64,000 nt of DNA from Actinomycetota bacterium (GTDB lineage: Bacteria; Actinomycetota; Actinomycetes; S36-B12; FW305-bin1). The stretch covers positions 442,129-506,128 of the forward strand of contig SCTR01000006.1 of NCBI GenBank assembly GCA_004297305.1. The letters are read 5' to 3'. Of this stretch, positions 25,317 through 34,403 are shown in pieces (position 1 is the first letter of the stretch; each line of letters opens with the position of its first letter). A model generated the notes under the pieces. It saw nothing but the letters and a program-made list of their open reading frames with translations. It was not told where the DNA came from and did no database searches. The translations under genes and the position numbers were made by a program.

Positions 25317-26555
25317 TCAGCCCCCGTTCGACGAGAAGTGCTGGTAATCCGGGTGGGACCAGCGGGCTCCCCACAGCCACCCGACCCGCGCCATCGCGGT
25401 GGTCACGACCCCGCCCTTGAGGATCATTCCCTGCCGGTACGGCGATCGTACGAGGTAGCCCTTGCTGCCGGCCGGATAGATCCGCGAGCTGGTGACGTAC
25501 GGGTTCTGCGCGGTGTTGATGTCGACGGCGTTGCCGAAGGAATGCTGCGAGAGCCGGTACGGATTGCCGGTGACCTTGCGGCAGTTGAAGGCCGATGTCG
25601 CCCCCGCCTCCATCGCCTTCACATCCTTGCCCTTGAACGCATCGGCGGGGACGACGCGCTGCAACGGGAAGCGGTCGGCCAGCAGGCGGCCGAAGACGTA
25701 CTTGAGGTCCTTGACCGCCGACGCCCGGACGACGAGGTCACCGCGGGTCAAGCGGCCGCTGAAGTCCCAGTACGTCAACGTCATCCGCCGCAGCTTGCCC
25801 GGCGTCACCGGGCAGCCGCGCCGGTAGGTGTAGCGGACGTCCTTCGCCTTCAGCCGGCCGGAGACCGCCAGCGCGAGGGTCACGTCGACGTGCTGACTGA
25901 TCCCTGCGACGGTCTCGACCTTGCCGTCGCCCCATCGCGCCGACACCTGCAGCGGGACGTCGCCGCCCAGCGTCGGCTTCCACGCCACCGCGAAGCTTCC
26001 GTCCGCGGCAGCATCGGCACCGCCCACGGCGATCCACTCACCGTTGCCGACGTCCTGCGCGGCAAGGGTGACGCGAACCGGGCCGGGACCGGCGGCAGCC
26101 GGCGACACCGAGCCGGTGACGGTGGTCGTCGCCAGGGAGTGCGCCGCCGGTGGCGGGCTCACCGTCAACGTGCGGCGGGCCACCACAGACACCGTGACCT
26201 GGGCCGGGTCGCTCTGCCTCGTGCCGTCGCCGGCGCGGTAGTAGAAGGTGTCCGTGCCGGTGAAGCCCCGGTCCGGGGTGTACCGCACCGCCTGGCCGCC
26301 GTCGACGATCTCCACCCGCCCATGCGCGACGTCGCGGTCCGCGGATACGGCGATGACCCGCAACGGTCCGCCGGCATCGGCGGGTGCGTCGTTGGCGAGC
26401 ACCGCGACAGTGACCGCAGCGTCCGGTGCGGTCTCGGCCGCGTCGGGGGTGGCCACGGGTTGCGGCGCGGCACCGGCCGGCGCGGTGAACGCCAGGGCGA
26501 GCGCGGCAGCGACTCCGACGACCGTTGAGCCCCGGCCGGCGGTACGACGCCTCAC
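25317..26555 (-). CDS. secreted M15-family peptidase (D,D-/L,D-carboxypeptidase type)
   Basis: A 412-aa exported protein: signal peptide ending near AGAAP, a cadherin/Ig-like segment (VLANDAPADAGGPLRVIA to YYRAGDGTRQ, about 35-125), a second beta-rich segment, and a C-terminal M15C peptidase domain (about 240-412). Zinc ligands are visible in SQHSFGNAVDIN (HxxxxxxxD) and HPDYQHFS. YRRGCPVTPGKLRRMTLTYW opens the domain as in VanY-like D-alanyl-D-alanine carboxypeptidases. It presumably trims peptidoglycan stems. Confidence 0.82.
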   Translation of the reverse strand: MRRRTAGRGSTVVGVAAALALAFTAPAGAAPQPVATPDAAETAPDAAVTVAVLANDAPADAGGPLRVIAVSADRDVAHGRVEIVDGGQAVRYTPDRGFTGTDTFYYRAGDGTRQSDPAQVTVSVVARRTLTVSPPPAAHSLATTTVTGSVSPAAAGPGPVRVTLAAQDVGNGEWIAVGGADAAADGSFAVAWKPTLGGDVPLQVSARWGDGKVETVAGISQHVDVTLALAVSGRLKAKDVRYTYRRGCPVTPGKLRRMTLTYWDFSGRLTRGDLVVRASAVKDLKYVFGRLLADRFPLQRVVPADAFKGKDVKAMEAGATSAFNCRKVTGNPYRLSQHSFGNAVDINTAQNPYVTSSRIYPAGSKGYLVRSPYRQGMILKGGVVTTAMARVGWLWGARWSHPDYQHFSSNGG

Positions 26556-26970
26556 GCAACCTCCTGCTAGTCGTGCCCCCGCCTTGCCCGTGCACCCGCC
26601 CTTGCCATGACACTCGCCGTACGATCCCCCGCCGCGCCGTGACCCCGGTCAGGTCGTCAGGTCAACGGCCGATCCTGCTCATACCCAGCACAGCTGACCA
26701 AGAACCCCGACGCCTCACCGGACACGCCGGCAGCCGTGCGGTCTCGCGAGGTACTACGCCGAACGAGTGACGGGAGCTGCTGGGCCGGCTCATCCTCGTG
26801 CTGCCGAACCGCTGCCGGAGCACGACGCTCCCGGAGAACGGCGCGGGTCAACCGCTTCGCCGGCCCGGAGAGCGGCGCGAGCCGTCGCCTCGGACCAGGC
26901 AGCGACACGCGCCGGCGATCAGCCTGACCGGGGCCGGTGAGTCAGACGGTGGGACGGTGCGGGCGACGGG
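26556..26970. other. intergenic stretch without a supported gene
   Basis: The ORFs in these 415 bp lack ribosome sites and coding-type third positions. Nothing is recognised apart from the presumed promoter of the M15 gene. Confidence 0.4.
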
Positions 26971-27897
26971 TCAGACGTCGGGGACGGTGCGAGAGATGTT
27001 GCGCACCGAGCGCGCCCAGCGGTCCACCTGGGCAGCACCGACGCGGGCCGGCAACTCGACGGTGATCGCGATGCCGCGGTGACTGCTGTTGAACCAGCCG
27101 GTCAACGTGCCGGTGCACTCCCCGGCACAGTCGAACGAGCGGACCGGGAGCCGCGTCAGTCGTGACAACCGGTCGACCACGGCGCGGTTCTTGGCACGGT
27201 ACGAGTCGATCCCGTTGCCGGCCTGGTGGTAGATCAGCACGAGATCCGGATCGATCTGGTCGAGGAACGCGTACGTCGCCTGAGTCTCCGGCTCCGACAT
27301 GGCCGCGGGGCCGGGCCAGTAGCGAGCCGCTCGGGCGACCGGCGACCACCGGTCGGAGCCGTTCCGGTTGAGGTCCACCCCGTGGGCGTTGCCGCGGGTG
27401 CGGGCCTTGAAGCCGTCCGGATTAGCGGTCGGGATGACCCACACGAACGTGCCCGCCCGGGCGCCGAGCGCCGCGAGCCGCTTGGCGACCGGGACCCCCG
27501 CGGTTTCACTGCCGTGCAGCTGGCCGATGACGACGACCACCCGGCTCGCGGCCGGATCGCCGTAGCCGTACGCCATGATCCGCCGGCCCTGCACCGAGGT
27601 GCCGACCTGCCGAACCTGGGCCGCACCGGCGAAGGCCGTACCGCGCTTGGTCACGACCAGGCCGGCCGTCGCCGGGGCGGCAGCTGTCGTCACCACAGAG
27701 GTAGTCACCACAGAGGTCGCCGCCACAGTGGTGGTCACCCCGGTGGTGGTCGGAGTGCCAGTGGCGGCCACAGCTGTGCTGGTCGTGACCGCGGCCCCCG
27801 CGGTTGGCAGGGCCAGGGTCAGCAGACCACCGAGCAGCGCTGTGGCCAGCGCCGCCCGACTCGGCAGGGCTCCACGCGGCGTGGCTCGACTCGACAT
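26971..27897 (-). CDS. secreted M14-family zinc carboxypeptidase
   Basis: A 308-aa exported protein. After the signal peptide comes a Thr/Val low-complexity stretch (about 35-65) encoded by imperfect ACC/GTC repeats. The M14 signature is present: GQLHGSE (zinc His and Glu), DLNRNGSDRW (substrate Arg), IYHQA (third zinc ligand His) and TVELP (catalytic Glu). It probably removes a C-terminal residue from peptidoglycan peptides or proteins outside the cell. ATG 27897 is 8 bp after the rplI stop, on the same strand. Confidence 0.82.
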   Translation of the reverse strand: MSSRATPRGALPSRAALATALLGGLLTLALPTAGAAVTTSTAVAATGTPTTTGVTTTVAATSVVTTSVVTTAAAPATAGLVVTKRGTAFAGAAQVRQVGTSVQGRRIMAYGYGDPAASRVVVVIGQLHGSETAGVPVAKRLAALGARAGTFVWVIPTANPDGFKARTRGNAHGVDLNRNGSDRWSPVARAARYWPGPAAMSEPETQATYAFLDQIDPDLVLIYHQAGNGIDSYRAKNRAVVDRLSRLTRLPVRSFDCAGECTGTLTGWFNSSHRGIAITVELPARVGAAQVDRWARSVRNISRTVPDV

Positions 27898-27905
27898 GGC
27901 GCCGG

Positions 27906-28352
27906 TCAGGCGCCCACGACCTCGAGGGCGATAGTGGCCTGCACGTCCGGGTGCAGTCGGACGCCGACCCGGTGCGAGCCGACGGACTTGATCGGCGTAC
28001 CGATCTCCACCCGGCGCTTGTCCAACGCCGGGCCACCGGCCTGCGCCACCGCGCCGACGACGTCGGCCACGGTCACCGAGCCGAACAGCCGGCCCTGCGC
28101 GCCCGCGCGGACCGGCAGCTTGACCGACAGGCCCTCCAGGGCGGCCTTGATCTCTTCGGCGTGGCCGAGATCGCGGATCTCCCGGACGGCACGCGCCCGC
28201 TTGATCTGCGCGATCTGCTTCTCCGCGCCCTTCGTCCAGGTCGTGGCGAAGCCACGCGGCACGAGGTAGTTGCGGCCGTAGCCGTTCTTCACCTCGACCA
28301 CATCGCCCGGAGCGCCGAGGCCGGCGACCTCCTGCGTGAGGATGAGCTTCAT
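27906..28352 (-). CDS. rplI: 50S ribosomal protein bL9
   Basis: A 148-aa protein with the L9 N-domain [20 protein letters not shown] and [15 protein letters not shown], a central helix and the C-domain [20 protein letters not shown]. It is the last ribosomal gene of rpsF-ssb-rpsR-rplI, 14 bp after rpsR. Confidence 0.97.
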   Translation of the reverse strand: MKLILTQEVAGLGAPGDVVEVKNGYGRNYLVPRGFATTWTKGAEKQIAQIKRARAVREIRDLGHAEEIKAALEGLSVKLPVRAGAQGRLFGSVTVADVVGAVAQAGGPALDKRRVEIGTPIKSVGSHRVGVRLHPDVQATIALEVVGA

Positions 28353-28366
28353 GATCGGCCCCTTCG

Positions 28367-28606
28367 TCAGCGCGCGGTCGAGGTGTACGGCAGCAGCGCC
28401 ATCTCACGGGCGTTCTTGACCGCCACGGCGATGTCGCGCTGATGCTGGGTGCAGTTCCCGGTCACCCGGCGCGCCCGGATCTTGCCGCGATCGGAAATGA
28501 ACTTCCGCAGCAGCCCGGTGTCCTTGTAGTCGACCTGGACCGGGTTCTTGTCCTTGCAGAACGCGCAGACCTTCTTCTTGGGCTTGCGGATCGGGGGCTT
28601 GGCCAT
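28367..28606 (-). CDS. rpsR: 30S ribosomal protein bS18 (zinc-binding type)
   Basis: A 79-aa protein beginning [17 protein letters not shown]. Cys14, Cys17 and the Cys in TGNCTQHQ, with the following His, form the zinc site of the C+ paralogue of S18; a zinc-free duplicate may exist elsewhere in the genome. ATG 28606 is chosen over an upstream in-frame extension that lacks S18 similarity. Confidence 0.95.
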   Translation of the reverse strand: MAKPPIRKPKKKVCAFCKDKNPVQVDYKDTGLLRKFISDRGKIRARRVTGNCTQHQRDIAVAVKNAREMALLPYTSTAR

Positions 28607-28667
28607 CGTGGTGCTCCGTGGGTCGGATGCCCGGCGCGATGCCGGGATGGTCGGGTGGATAGGGGAT

Positions 28668-29159
28668 CTAGAACGGGGGCTCGTCGTACGCCGGTGCTCC
28701 GCCGGCTGGGGTGGACCAGGGGTCGTCGGCCGCCGCGGACGAGCCGCCACCGGACGCGGCCGGCCCGCTGTCGCCGAAGCCGCCACCGGAACGGGCCACG
28801 CGGTTCACCTTGGCGGTGGCATTGCGCAACGCCGGACCGACATCGTCGACCTCGAGTTCCATGACGGTGCGCTTCTCGCCCTCCCGGGTCTCGTACGACC
28901 GCTGCTTGAGCCGGCCGGTCACGATGACCCGGGTGCCTTTGGTCAGCGACTCCGCAACGTTCTCGGCGTACTGCCGCCACACGTTGCACCGCATGAAGAC
29001 GGTGTCGCCGTCCTTCCACTCGTTGGTCTGACGGTCCATCAGACGGGTGGTGGACGCGACGGTGAAGTTGGCGACGGCCGCCCCACTCGGGGTGAACCGC
29101 AGCTCCGGATCGGCGGTCAGGTTGCCGACCATCGTCACGACGATGTCGCCCTGGGCCAT
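28668..29159 (-). CDS. ssb: single-stranded DNA-binding protein
   Basis: Protects ssDNA in replication and repair and recruits partners through its tail. The 163-aa protein has the OB fold ([53 protein letters not shown]), a Gly/Ser-rich linker and the acidic tip DEPPF. It sits between rpsF and rpsR as in most bacteria. Confidence 0.97.
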   Translation of the reverse strand: MAQGDIVVTMVGNLTADPELRFTPSGAAVANFTVASTTRLMDRQTNEWKDGDTVFMRCNVWRQYAENVAESLTKGTRVIVTGRLKQRSYETREGEKRTVMELEVDDVGPALRNATAKVNRVARSGGGFGDSGPAASGGGSSAAADDPWSTPAGGAPAYDEPPF

Positions 29160-29182
29160 GGCTGCTCCTTGTCGGACAGGTC

Positions 29183-29473
29183 CTAGTGGCGGTCCGTGCG
29201 CATGACCTTGGTGCGCAGCACGGCCTCGTTGAGGGAGAGCTGGCGGTCGAGCTCGAGCACGGAGGCGGGCTCGGCTGACAGGTCGAACAGGGCGTAGATG
29301 CCCTCGGTCTTCTTGTTGATCTCGTAGGCGAGCCGGCGACGGCCCCAGATGTCGACCTTCTCGACGGTCCCACCGTCGGCGCGGACGACGTTGAGGAACG
29401 TCTCCAGGCTCGGGGCGACGGTGCGCTCCTCGAGATCGGGGTCGAGGATCACCATGACCTCGTAACGACGCAT
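29183..29473 (-). CDS. rpsF: 30S ribosomal protein bS6
   Basis: A 96-aa protein, [17 protein letters not shown] to [15 protein letters not shown] 29473 follows AGGAGGTGGGTGTCCAC; an in-frame ATG 12 nt upstream would sit inside that ribosome site. First gene of the rpsF-ssb-rpsR-rplI operon. Confidence 0.96.
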   Translation of the reverse strand: MRRYEVMVILDPDLEERTVAPSLETFLNVVRADGGTVEKVDIWGRRRLAYEINKKTEGIYALFDLSAEPASVLELDRQLSLNEAVLRTKVMRTDRH

Positions 29474-29503
29474 GTGGACACCCACCTCCTCTGGACTAGG
29501 CGG

Positions 29504-29520
29504 CCACGGACGGTCCGTGG
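29504..29520 (-). promoter_or_regulatory. hairpin in the rpsF leader, candidate S6:S18 autoregulatory site
   Basis: CCACGGAC-C-GTCCGTGG on the minus strand is a perfect inverted repeat about 31 nt upstream of the rpsF start. S6:S18 is known to bind an rpsF-leader hairpin with a CCG-containing element; an ACCGT loop is compatible but the full consensus is not shown. Confidence 0.3.
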
Positions 29521-29823
29521 CAGGAGGGCTGCTGCATCGTGCGGCCGTGCAGACCGCGGCACCCCAGGGGCGCGCGGGTCGAGCAAGAGTGCGGGTCGAG
29601 CAGAAACAGGTCGGACGATCCCGGCGCCCGACGGACTATGTCCCGGTCGGCGGGCCCGCACAGGCTACCGGGCATCGGCGGCACGCCGAAATCGCCGATC
29701 CACACCCCGGTACGGCTCCGCCGCCCGGCGGCGCGGCGACCCCGGTCAGCACCGAACCCGGCAACGCCCCGCACGCCCTTGCCGGGGCCAGCGCACCGAC
29801 GCCCGGGGCAGCAGCGCGAGCCG
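29521..29823. other. intergenic region between rpsF and xth
   Basis: About 300 bp with no convincing gene; it holds the divergent promoters of the ribosomal operon and of xth. Confidence 0.4.
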
Positions 29824-29829
29824 TAGGCT
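29824..29829 (+). promoter_or_regulatory. -10 hexamer of a leaderless promoter for xth
   Basis: TAGGCT, 8 nt before the GTG at 29838. Confidence 0.4.
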
Positions 29830-29837
29830 CACCGCTC

Positions 29838-30629
29838 GTGCGCGTCGCCACCTGGAACATCAACTCCGTGGCCGTCCGGGCCGACCGCCTGGTGGGCTGG
29901 CTCGAGACGACCGCGCCCGACGTGCTGTGCCTGCAGGAACTGAAGGTGCCGACCGCGGACATGCCCGTCGACCTCCTGGCGGCGCACGGCTACGAGGTCG
30001 CCGCGCACGGCAGCGGCCGGTGGAACGGCGTGGCGATCCTGTCCCGCGTCGGCCTGCGCGACGTCGTGGTCGATCTGCCCGGCCAACCGGCGTACGACGA
30101 CGTGGTCGAGCCACGCGCCATAGCGGCGACCTGCGGCGGGATCCGGCTGTGGAGCGTGTACGTCCCCAACGGCCGGGAGCCAGGGCACGACCACTACGCC
30201 TACAAGCTCGCCTGGCTCGCCGCGCTGCGCGACGCCGTGGTCGCCGACCTCGCCGCGGCCGGTGAGGCGCCGTACGCAGTCCTCGGCGACTTCAACGTCG
30301 CCCCCACCGACGACGACCTGTGGGATCCGGCCGCGTTCGTGGGCGCCACGCACGTCACCGGCCCGGAACGCGCCGCGGTCGCGGCGCTGGTGGACGCCGG
30401 ACTCACCGACATTCCCCCGCGGCCGCTGAAGTACGACAAGGCCTTCACGTTCTGGGACTACCGGCAGCTGAACTTCCCCAAGAACATCGGGATGCGGATC
30501 GACCTGGTGCTGGGCAATGCCGCGTTCACAAGCGCGGTGACCGACGCCTACGTCGACCGGGAGGCCCGCAAGGGGAAGTCCCCCTCCGACCACGCCCCGG
30601 TGGTCGTGGATCTCGCCCTGCCGGCCTGA
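29838..30629 (+). CDS. xth: exodeoxyribonuclease III / AP endonuclease
   Basis: Cleaves abasic sites and acts as a 3'-5' exonuclease in base excision repair. The 263-aa protein shows the exonuclease-endonuclease-phosphatase motifs: VRVATWNINSV, VLCLQELKV (metal Glu), VYVPNGRE (Tyr), VLGDFNVAP (Asp/Asn) and SDHAPVVVDL (catalytic His). GTG 29838 gives the standard N-terminus. It is followed after 2 bp by femAB, so the three genes to 32937 form one transcript. Confidence 0.92.
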   Translation: MRVATWNINSVAVRADRLVGWLETTAPDVLCLQELKVPTADMPVDLLAAHGYEVAAHGSGRWNGVAILSRVGLRDVVVDLPGQPAYDDVVEPRAIAATCGGIRLWSVYVPNGREPGHDHYAYKLAWLAALRDAVVADLAAAGEAPYAVLGDFNVAPTDDDLWDPAAFVGATHVTGPERAAVAALVDAGLTDIPPRPLKYDKAFTFWDYRQLNFPKNIGMRIDLVLGNAAFTSAVTDAYVDREARKGKSPSDHAPVVVDLALPA

Positions 30630-30631
30630 CC

Positions 30632-31768
30632 GTGTCGTTGACCGTACGCGCGATAACCGCTGCCGCGCACCGGGAATGGATCGCCACCCGGCCCCACGTC
30701 TCCTTCCTGCAGACCCCCGCGTGGGGTGAGGTGAAGTCGGGCTGGCAGGCGGAGTCCCTCGGCTGGTTCGCCGGCTCCCGGCTGGTCGGAGCCGGCCTGG
30801 CGCTGTACCGGCAGGTGCCGCGACTGCCCCGGTCGCTGGCCTACCTGCCCGGCGGACCCGATCTCGACTGGACCGGCGAACGGCTGCCCGGGACCGACCT
30901 GGACCAGTGGCTGCAACCGCTGTTGCGCCATGCCCGCGATCGCGGCGCCTTCACCGTGAAACTCGGTCCGGAGGTCGTGACGCGACGGTGGAGCGCGAGC
31001 ACCGTCAAGTCCGCAATCGCCACGGGCATGGCGAGCGGCCTCACGCAACTGCCGGCCGACGAGGAGGACGCCGCGGGCCGGGCCGTACTCGACCGGCTCG
31101 TCGCCCTCGGCTGGACCCGGGGCGCCGGTTCCGGTGCCGGGTTCGGCGACGTACAGCCCCGCCACGTGTTCTGCGTCCCGCTGGCCGGCCGCACCCTGGA
31201 CGACGTGTTCGCCGGGTTCAACCAGCAGTGGCGGCGCAACATCCGGCTGGCGACGAAGGCCGGCGTCACGGTGACGACCGGTTCGTACGACGACCTGCCG
31301 GCGTTCCACGAGGTGTACGTCGAAACTGCCGAACGGGACGGTTTCACCGCCCGCGGCCTGGCGTACTTCCAGCACATGTGGCGACAACTTCGCGCCGAGG
31401 ACCCGAACCGCCTCACGCTGTATCTGGCCCACCGCGGTGACGAACTGCTCGCCGCCACCACGATGACCCGCGTCGGCGACCGCGCCTGGTACTCCTACGG
31501 CGCATCGACGACCGCCGGCCGAGACGCGCGGCCGTCCAACGCGATCCAGTGGGCGATGCTCCGCGACGCGCACGCCGCCGGCTGCAGCGTGTACGACCTG
31601 CGCGGCATCTCCGACACCCTCGATCCCACCGACCACCTGTTCGGTCTGGTGCAGTTCAAACTGGGCACCGGCGGCTACGTCCAGGAGTACGCCGGCGAGT
31701 GGGACTATCCGGTACGCCCGCTGTGGCACAAGGCGTTCCGGTCGTACCTGGCCAGGAGGCAGGCGTGA
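30632..31768 (+). CDS. FemAB/FemX-type peptidoglycan aminoacyltransferase
   Basis: Transfers an amino acid from aminoacyl-tRNA to lipid II to start the interpeptide bridge. The 378-aa protein is FemAB-like throughout: FLQTPAWGEVKSGW near the N-terminus, FNQQWRRNIRLATKAGV in the middle and YDLRGISDTLDPTDHLFGLV with FKLGTGGYVQEYAGEWDYPV at the end. Two GNAT-like halves are expected. Start GTG 30632. It overlaps the downstream Alr-like gene by 4 bp (GTGA). Streptomyces femX lies in a comparable place near rpsF (from memory). Confidence 0.85.
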   Translation: MSLTVRAITAAAHREWIATRPHVSFLQTPAWGEVKSGWQAESLGWFAGSRLVGAGLALYRQVPRLPRSLAYLPGGPDLDWTGERLPGTDLDQWLQPLLRHARDRGAFTVKLGPEVVTRRWSASTVKSAIATGMASGLTQLPADEEDAAGRAVLDRLVALGWTRGAGSGAGFGDVQPRHVFCVPLAGRTLDDVFAGFNQQWRRNIRLATKAGVTVTTGSYDDLPAFHEVYVETAERDGFTARGLAYFQHMWRQLRAEDPNRLTLYLAHRGDELLAATTMTRVGDRAWYSYGASTTAGRDARPSNAIQWAMLRDAHAAGCSVYDLRGISDTLDPTDHLFGLVQFKLGTGGYVQEYAGEWDYPVRPLWHKAFRSYLARRQA

Positions 31769-32937
31769 CGCTGGCCCTGCACGTCGCTACCGAGCAGTGG
31801 CGCGCCCACGCCGCGGCCGTCGTCGCCGGGGTGGCCGCGACCGGGCCGGACGCCGCCGCTGTTGCCGTAGTGAAGGGAAACGGCTACGGCTTCGGCCAAC
31901 TGCTGCTGGCGTCGCGGGCCCGGCAGCTGGCGCCGGGGCCGATCGCGGTCGGCACCGTGGCGGAGGCCGCCGAACTGCTGGCGGCCGAACCGGACATCGA
32001 CGTCGTCATTCTGGAACCGGTTGACCACCAGGACATCACCGCGTTGCCGGCCGACCGCACCGTCTGCACCGTGGCGTCGGTGACCGGGCTGCTGGCAGCG
32101 GCCGAACGCGGCGGTCGCATTGTCGTGGAAGGGCTCACCTCGACTCACCGCTTCGGCATGGACGAAGCGGAACTGGCCGAAGGACTCGCGCGGCGGCCGG
32201 TGGCGGCCGCGCTCGCCGCGGGCCGGCTCACGATCGACGGTCTCGCCCTGCACCTGCCGATAGCTCAGCCGACCGGTCCGCGGCGGCCAACCGCGACGAC
32301 CCGGCGCGAACTGGACCCCGACAGCTGGCAGGCCGCCACACCGCGGGCCAGGGAAGCCATGGCCTGGGGTTGGTGGTGGACCCAGGTGCTCGACCGCCTC
32401 GGGCTGCCCGAACCGGCGCGCCGGCGCGCCAACGTGGTCTGGCTGTCACACCTGGCCGACTCCGAACTGGCTGCGGTCGGCCAGGCACTGCCGGCCGCGG
32501 CCCTGCGGGCTCGGCTGGGCACCCGATTGTGGCTGCAGGACAAGGAATCACTGCGGGTGTCGGCCACCGTCGCCGCCGTACACCCGGTGGACAGCGTCGA
32601 GACCGTCGGCTATCGGCAGCGCCCGGGGCCGCGCGGCGCCACGCTCGTCGTGGTGAGCGGGGGTACCCGGCACGGCGTCGGCCTGGCCGCCCCGGCGGCG
32701 GCGCGATCGTGGCGGCAGCGAGCGACGGCTGCCGGTTCCGGCGCGTTGCAGGCCACCGGCCGAGCCATGTCGCCGTTCCGGTGGCAGGGACGGCGATTGT
32801 GGTACGCCGAACCGCCGCACCTGTCGGTATCGCTGCTGTGGGTACCACGCGGCGTGGTGGTGCCGGCCGTCGGCGACGAGCTGGACTGCACCGTCCGGTT
32901 CACCACCACCACGTTCGACGCCGTCGTCTGGGAATAG
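31765..32937 (+). CDS. alanine racemase-like PLP protein lacking the catalytic Tyr
   Basis: A 390-aa fold-type III PLP protein. The PLP Lys is in VVKGNGYGFG (VKANAYGHG in Alr), and THRFGMDEAEL matches the TGMxRxG region. The C-terminal beta-domain is recognisable (ARLGTRLWL, ETVGYRQRPGPRGATLVVVS), but the position of GY[AS]DG, whose Tyr is the second catalytic base of Alr, reads SGGTRHG. True alanine racemase activity is therefore doubtful. Translational coupling to femAB suggests a role in bridge or amino-acid supply for the cell wall. Confidence 0.72.
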   Translation: MTLALHVATEQWRAHAAAVVAGVAATGPDAAAVAVVKGNGYGFGQLLLASRARQLAPGPIAVGTVAEAAELLAAEPDIDVVILEPVDHQDITALPADRTVCTVASVTGLLAAAERGGRIVVEGLTSTHRFGMDEAELAEGLARRPVAAALAAGRLTIDGLALHLPIAQPTGPRRPTATTRRELDPDSWQAATPRAREAMAWGWWWTQVLDRLGLPEPARRRANVVWLSHLADSELAAVGQALPAAALRARLGTRLWLQDKESLRVSATVAAVHPVDSVETVGYRQRPGPRGATLVVVSGGTRHGVGLAAPAAARSWRQRATAAGSGALQATGRAMSPFRWQGRRLWYAEPPHLSVSLLWVPRGVVVPAVGDELDCTVRFTTTTFDAVVWE

Positions 32938-33155
32938 CGCCCGGCCGGGACGCGGCGGCGGCAAGGCCACCGGTGCTGGACCTGACGCCGTGGCCGGGAA
33001 GGCCGCCGGGGCTGAACGTCACGCCGCGGCCGAAACGGGCCGCAGTTCCACCGCCCGCTCGATCGGCAGACGACCGCGACCTGCGGCATGAGCACCAGTC
33101 GGCGGGTCGTACCCTGAGACACCCCCTACCGCAGCCCAAACCTGAGGAGCCGGCC

Positions 33156-34349
33156 ATGCCCGAGGCATTCATCGTCGACGTCGCCCGTACTGCGTCGGGC
33201 AAGGGCAAGCCGGGGGGTGCGTTGTCCTCCGTCCACCCGGTCAACCTGCTCGCAGACGTGCTGTCCGCGCTGGTCGAGCGCAACGGCCTGGACCCGGCGG
33301 TGGTGGACGACGTGATCACCGGCTGCGTGTCGCAGGCCGGTGAGCAGGCCTTCAACACCGGTCGGTCGGCCGTCCTCGCCGCCGGTTTCCCGGAGTCGGT
33401 GCCCGCGACCACCGTCGACCGGCAGTGCGGATCGAGCCAGCAGGCCGCGCACTTCGCCGCGCAAGGCATCCTCGCGGGCGCCTACGACGTGGCCATCGCC
33501 TGCGGCATCGAGTCGATGAGCCGGGTTCCCATGTTCACCCCGGCGATGGGCCGCGACCCGTTCGGGTCGCGGGTGGCCGCCCGTTACCCCGAAGGCCTGA
33601 TCCAGCAGGGGATCGCGGCCGAGCTCATCACCGCGAAGTGGGGCTTCAGCCGCGACGACCTGGACGCGTTCTCCGCCACCTCGCACCAGCGGGCGGCCGC
33701 CACGGCAGCCGCCGGCGGTTTCGACCGGGAGATCGTGCCGGTGACGATCACCGGCGAGGACGGCGCGACCCGGGTGCACACCGTCGACGAGACCGTCCGC
33801 GCGTCGACGACCGCCGAGGTCCTGGCGGGCCTGAAGCCGGCGTTCTACGACGAGCAGATGAGCGCGCGGTTCCCGCAGATCGAGTGGTCGATCACCCCGG
33901 GCAACTCCTCGCCGCTGACCGACGGCGCCTCGGCCGCTCTGATCATGAGCGGTGAGGCCGTCCAGCGACTCGGCCTGACCCCACGGGCCCGGTTCCACTC
34001 GTTCGCCGTGGTGGGCGACGACCCGATCATGATGCTCACCGGACCGATCCCGGCCACCGCCAAGGTGCTCGCCCGTGCCGGGCTGACCATCGACGACATC
34101 GACGCGTACGAGATTAACGAGGCGTTCGCCCCGGTCCCGCTGGCCTGGGCCCGGTCGGTCGGTGCCGACCTCGACCGGCTCAACCCCCGCGGCGGCGCGA
34201 TCGCCCTCGGCCACGCGCTCGGCGCGTCGGGTACCCGGTTGCTGGCCACGCTGGTGAACCACCTGGAGCAGACCGGCGGCCGCTACGGCCTGCAGTCGAT
34301 GTGTGAGGCCGGTGGCCTGGCGAACGCCACGATCATCGAGCGGGTCTGA
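33156..34349 (+). CDS. acetyl-CoA acyltransferase (thiolase)
   Basis: Condenses or cleaves acyl-CoA units, last step of beta-oxidation or first of acetoacetyl-CoA synthesis. The 397-aa protein has the acyl-enzyme Cys in DRQCGSSQQA, NEAFAP, GGAIALGHALGASGTR (catalytic His) and SMCEAGG (catalytic Cys). ATG 33156 follows CTGAGGAGCCGGCC; a TACCCT hexamer at 33110-33115 may be the -10 box. A single-gene unit ending in a strong hairpin; no trifunctional partner is adjacent. Confidence 0.92.
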   Translation: MPEAFIVDVARTASGKGKPGGALSSVHPVNLLADVLSALVERNGLDPAVVDDVITGCVSQAGEQAFNTGRSAVLAAGFPESVPATTVDRQCGSSQQAAHFAAQGILAGAYDVAIACGIESMSRVPMFTPAMGRDPFGSRVAARYPEGLIQQGIAAELITAKWGFSRDDLDAFSATSHQRAAATAAAGGFDREIVPVTITGEDGATRVHTVDETVRASTTAEVLAGLKPAFYDEQMSARFPQIEWSITPGNSSPLTDGASAALIMSGEAVQRLGLTPRARFHSFAVVGDDPIMMLTGPIPATAKVLARAGLTIDDIDAYEINEAFAPVPLAWARSVGADLDRLNPRGGAIALGHALGASGTRLLATLVNHLEQTGGRYGLQSMCEAGGLANATIIERV

Positions 34350-34363
34350 CCCGGTCCTGACGA

Positions 34364-34403
34364 CACGACCGTCCCGAGCCCAAGGCGGCTCGGGACGGTC
34401 GTG
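34364..34403 (+). terminator. 17-bp perfect hairpin terminator after the thiolase gene
   Basis: 34364-34380 pairs perfectly with 34387-34403 around the loop CAAGGC; the core is GACCGTCCCGAGCC. It starts 15 bp after the stop codon. Confidence 0.85.

Noticed and set aside
26556-26970. Small genes in the gap before the M14 peptidase gene
   Set aside because: Candidate frames lack ribosome sites, family motifs and coding-type third positions.
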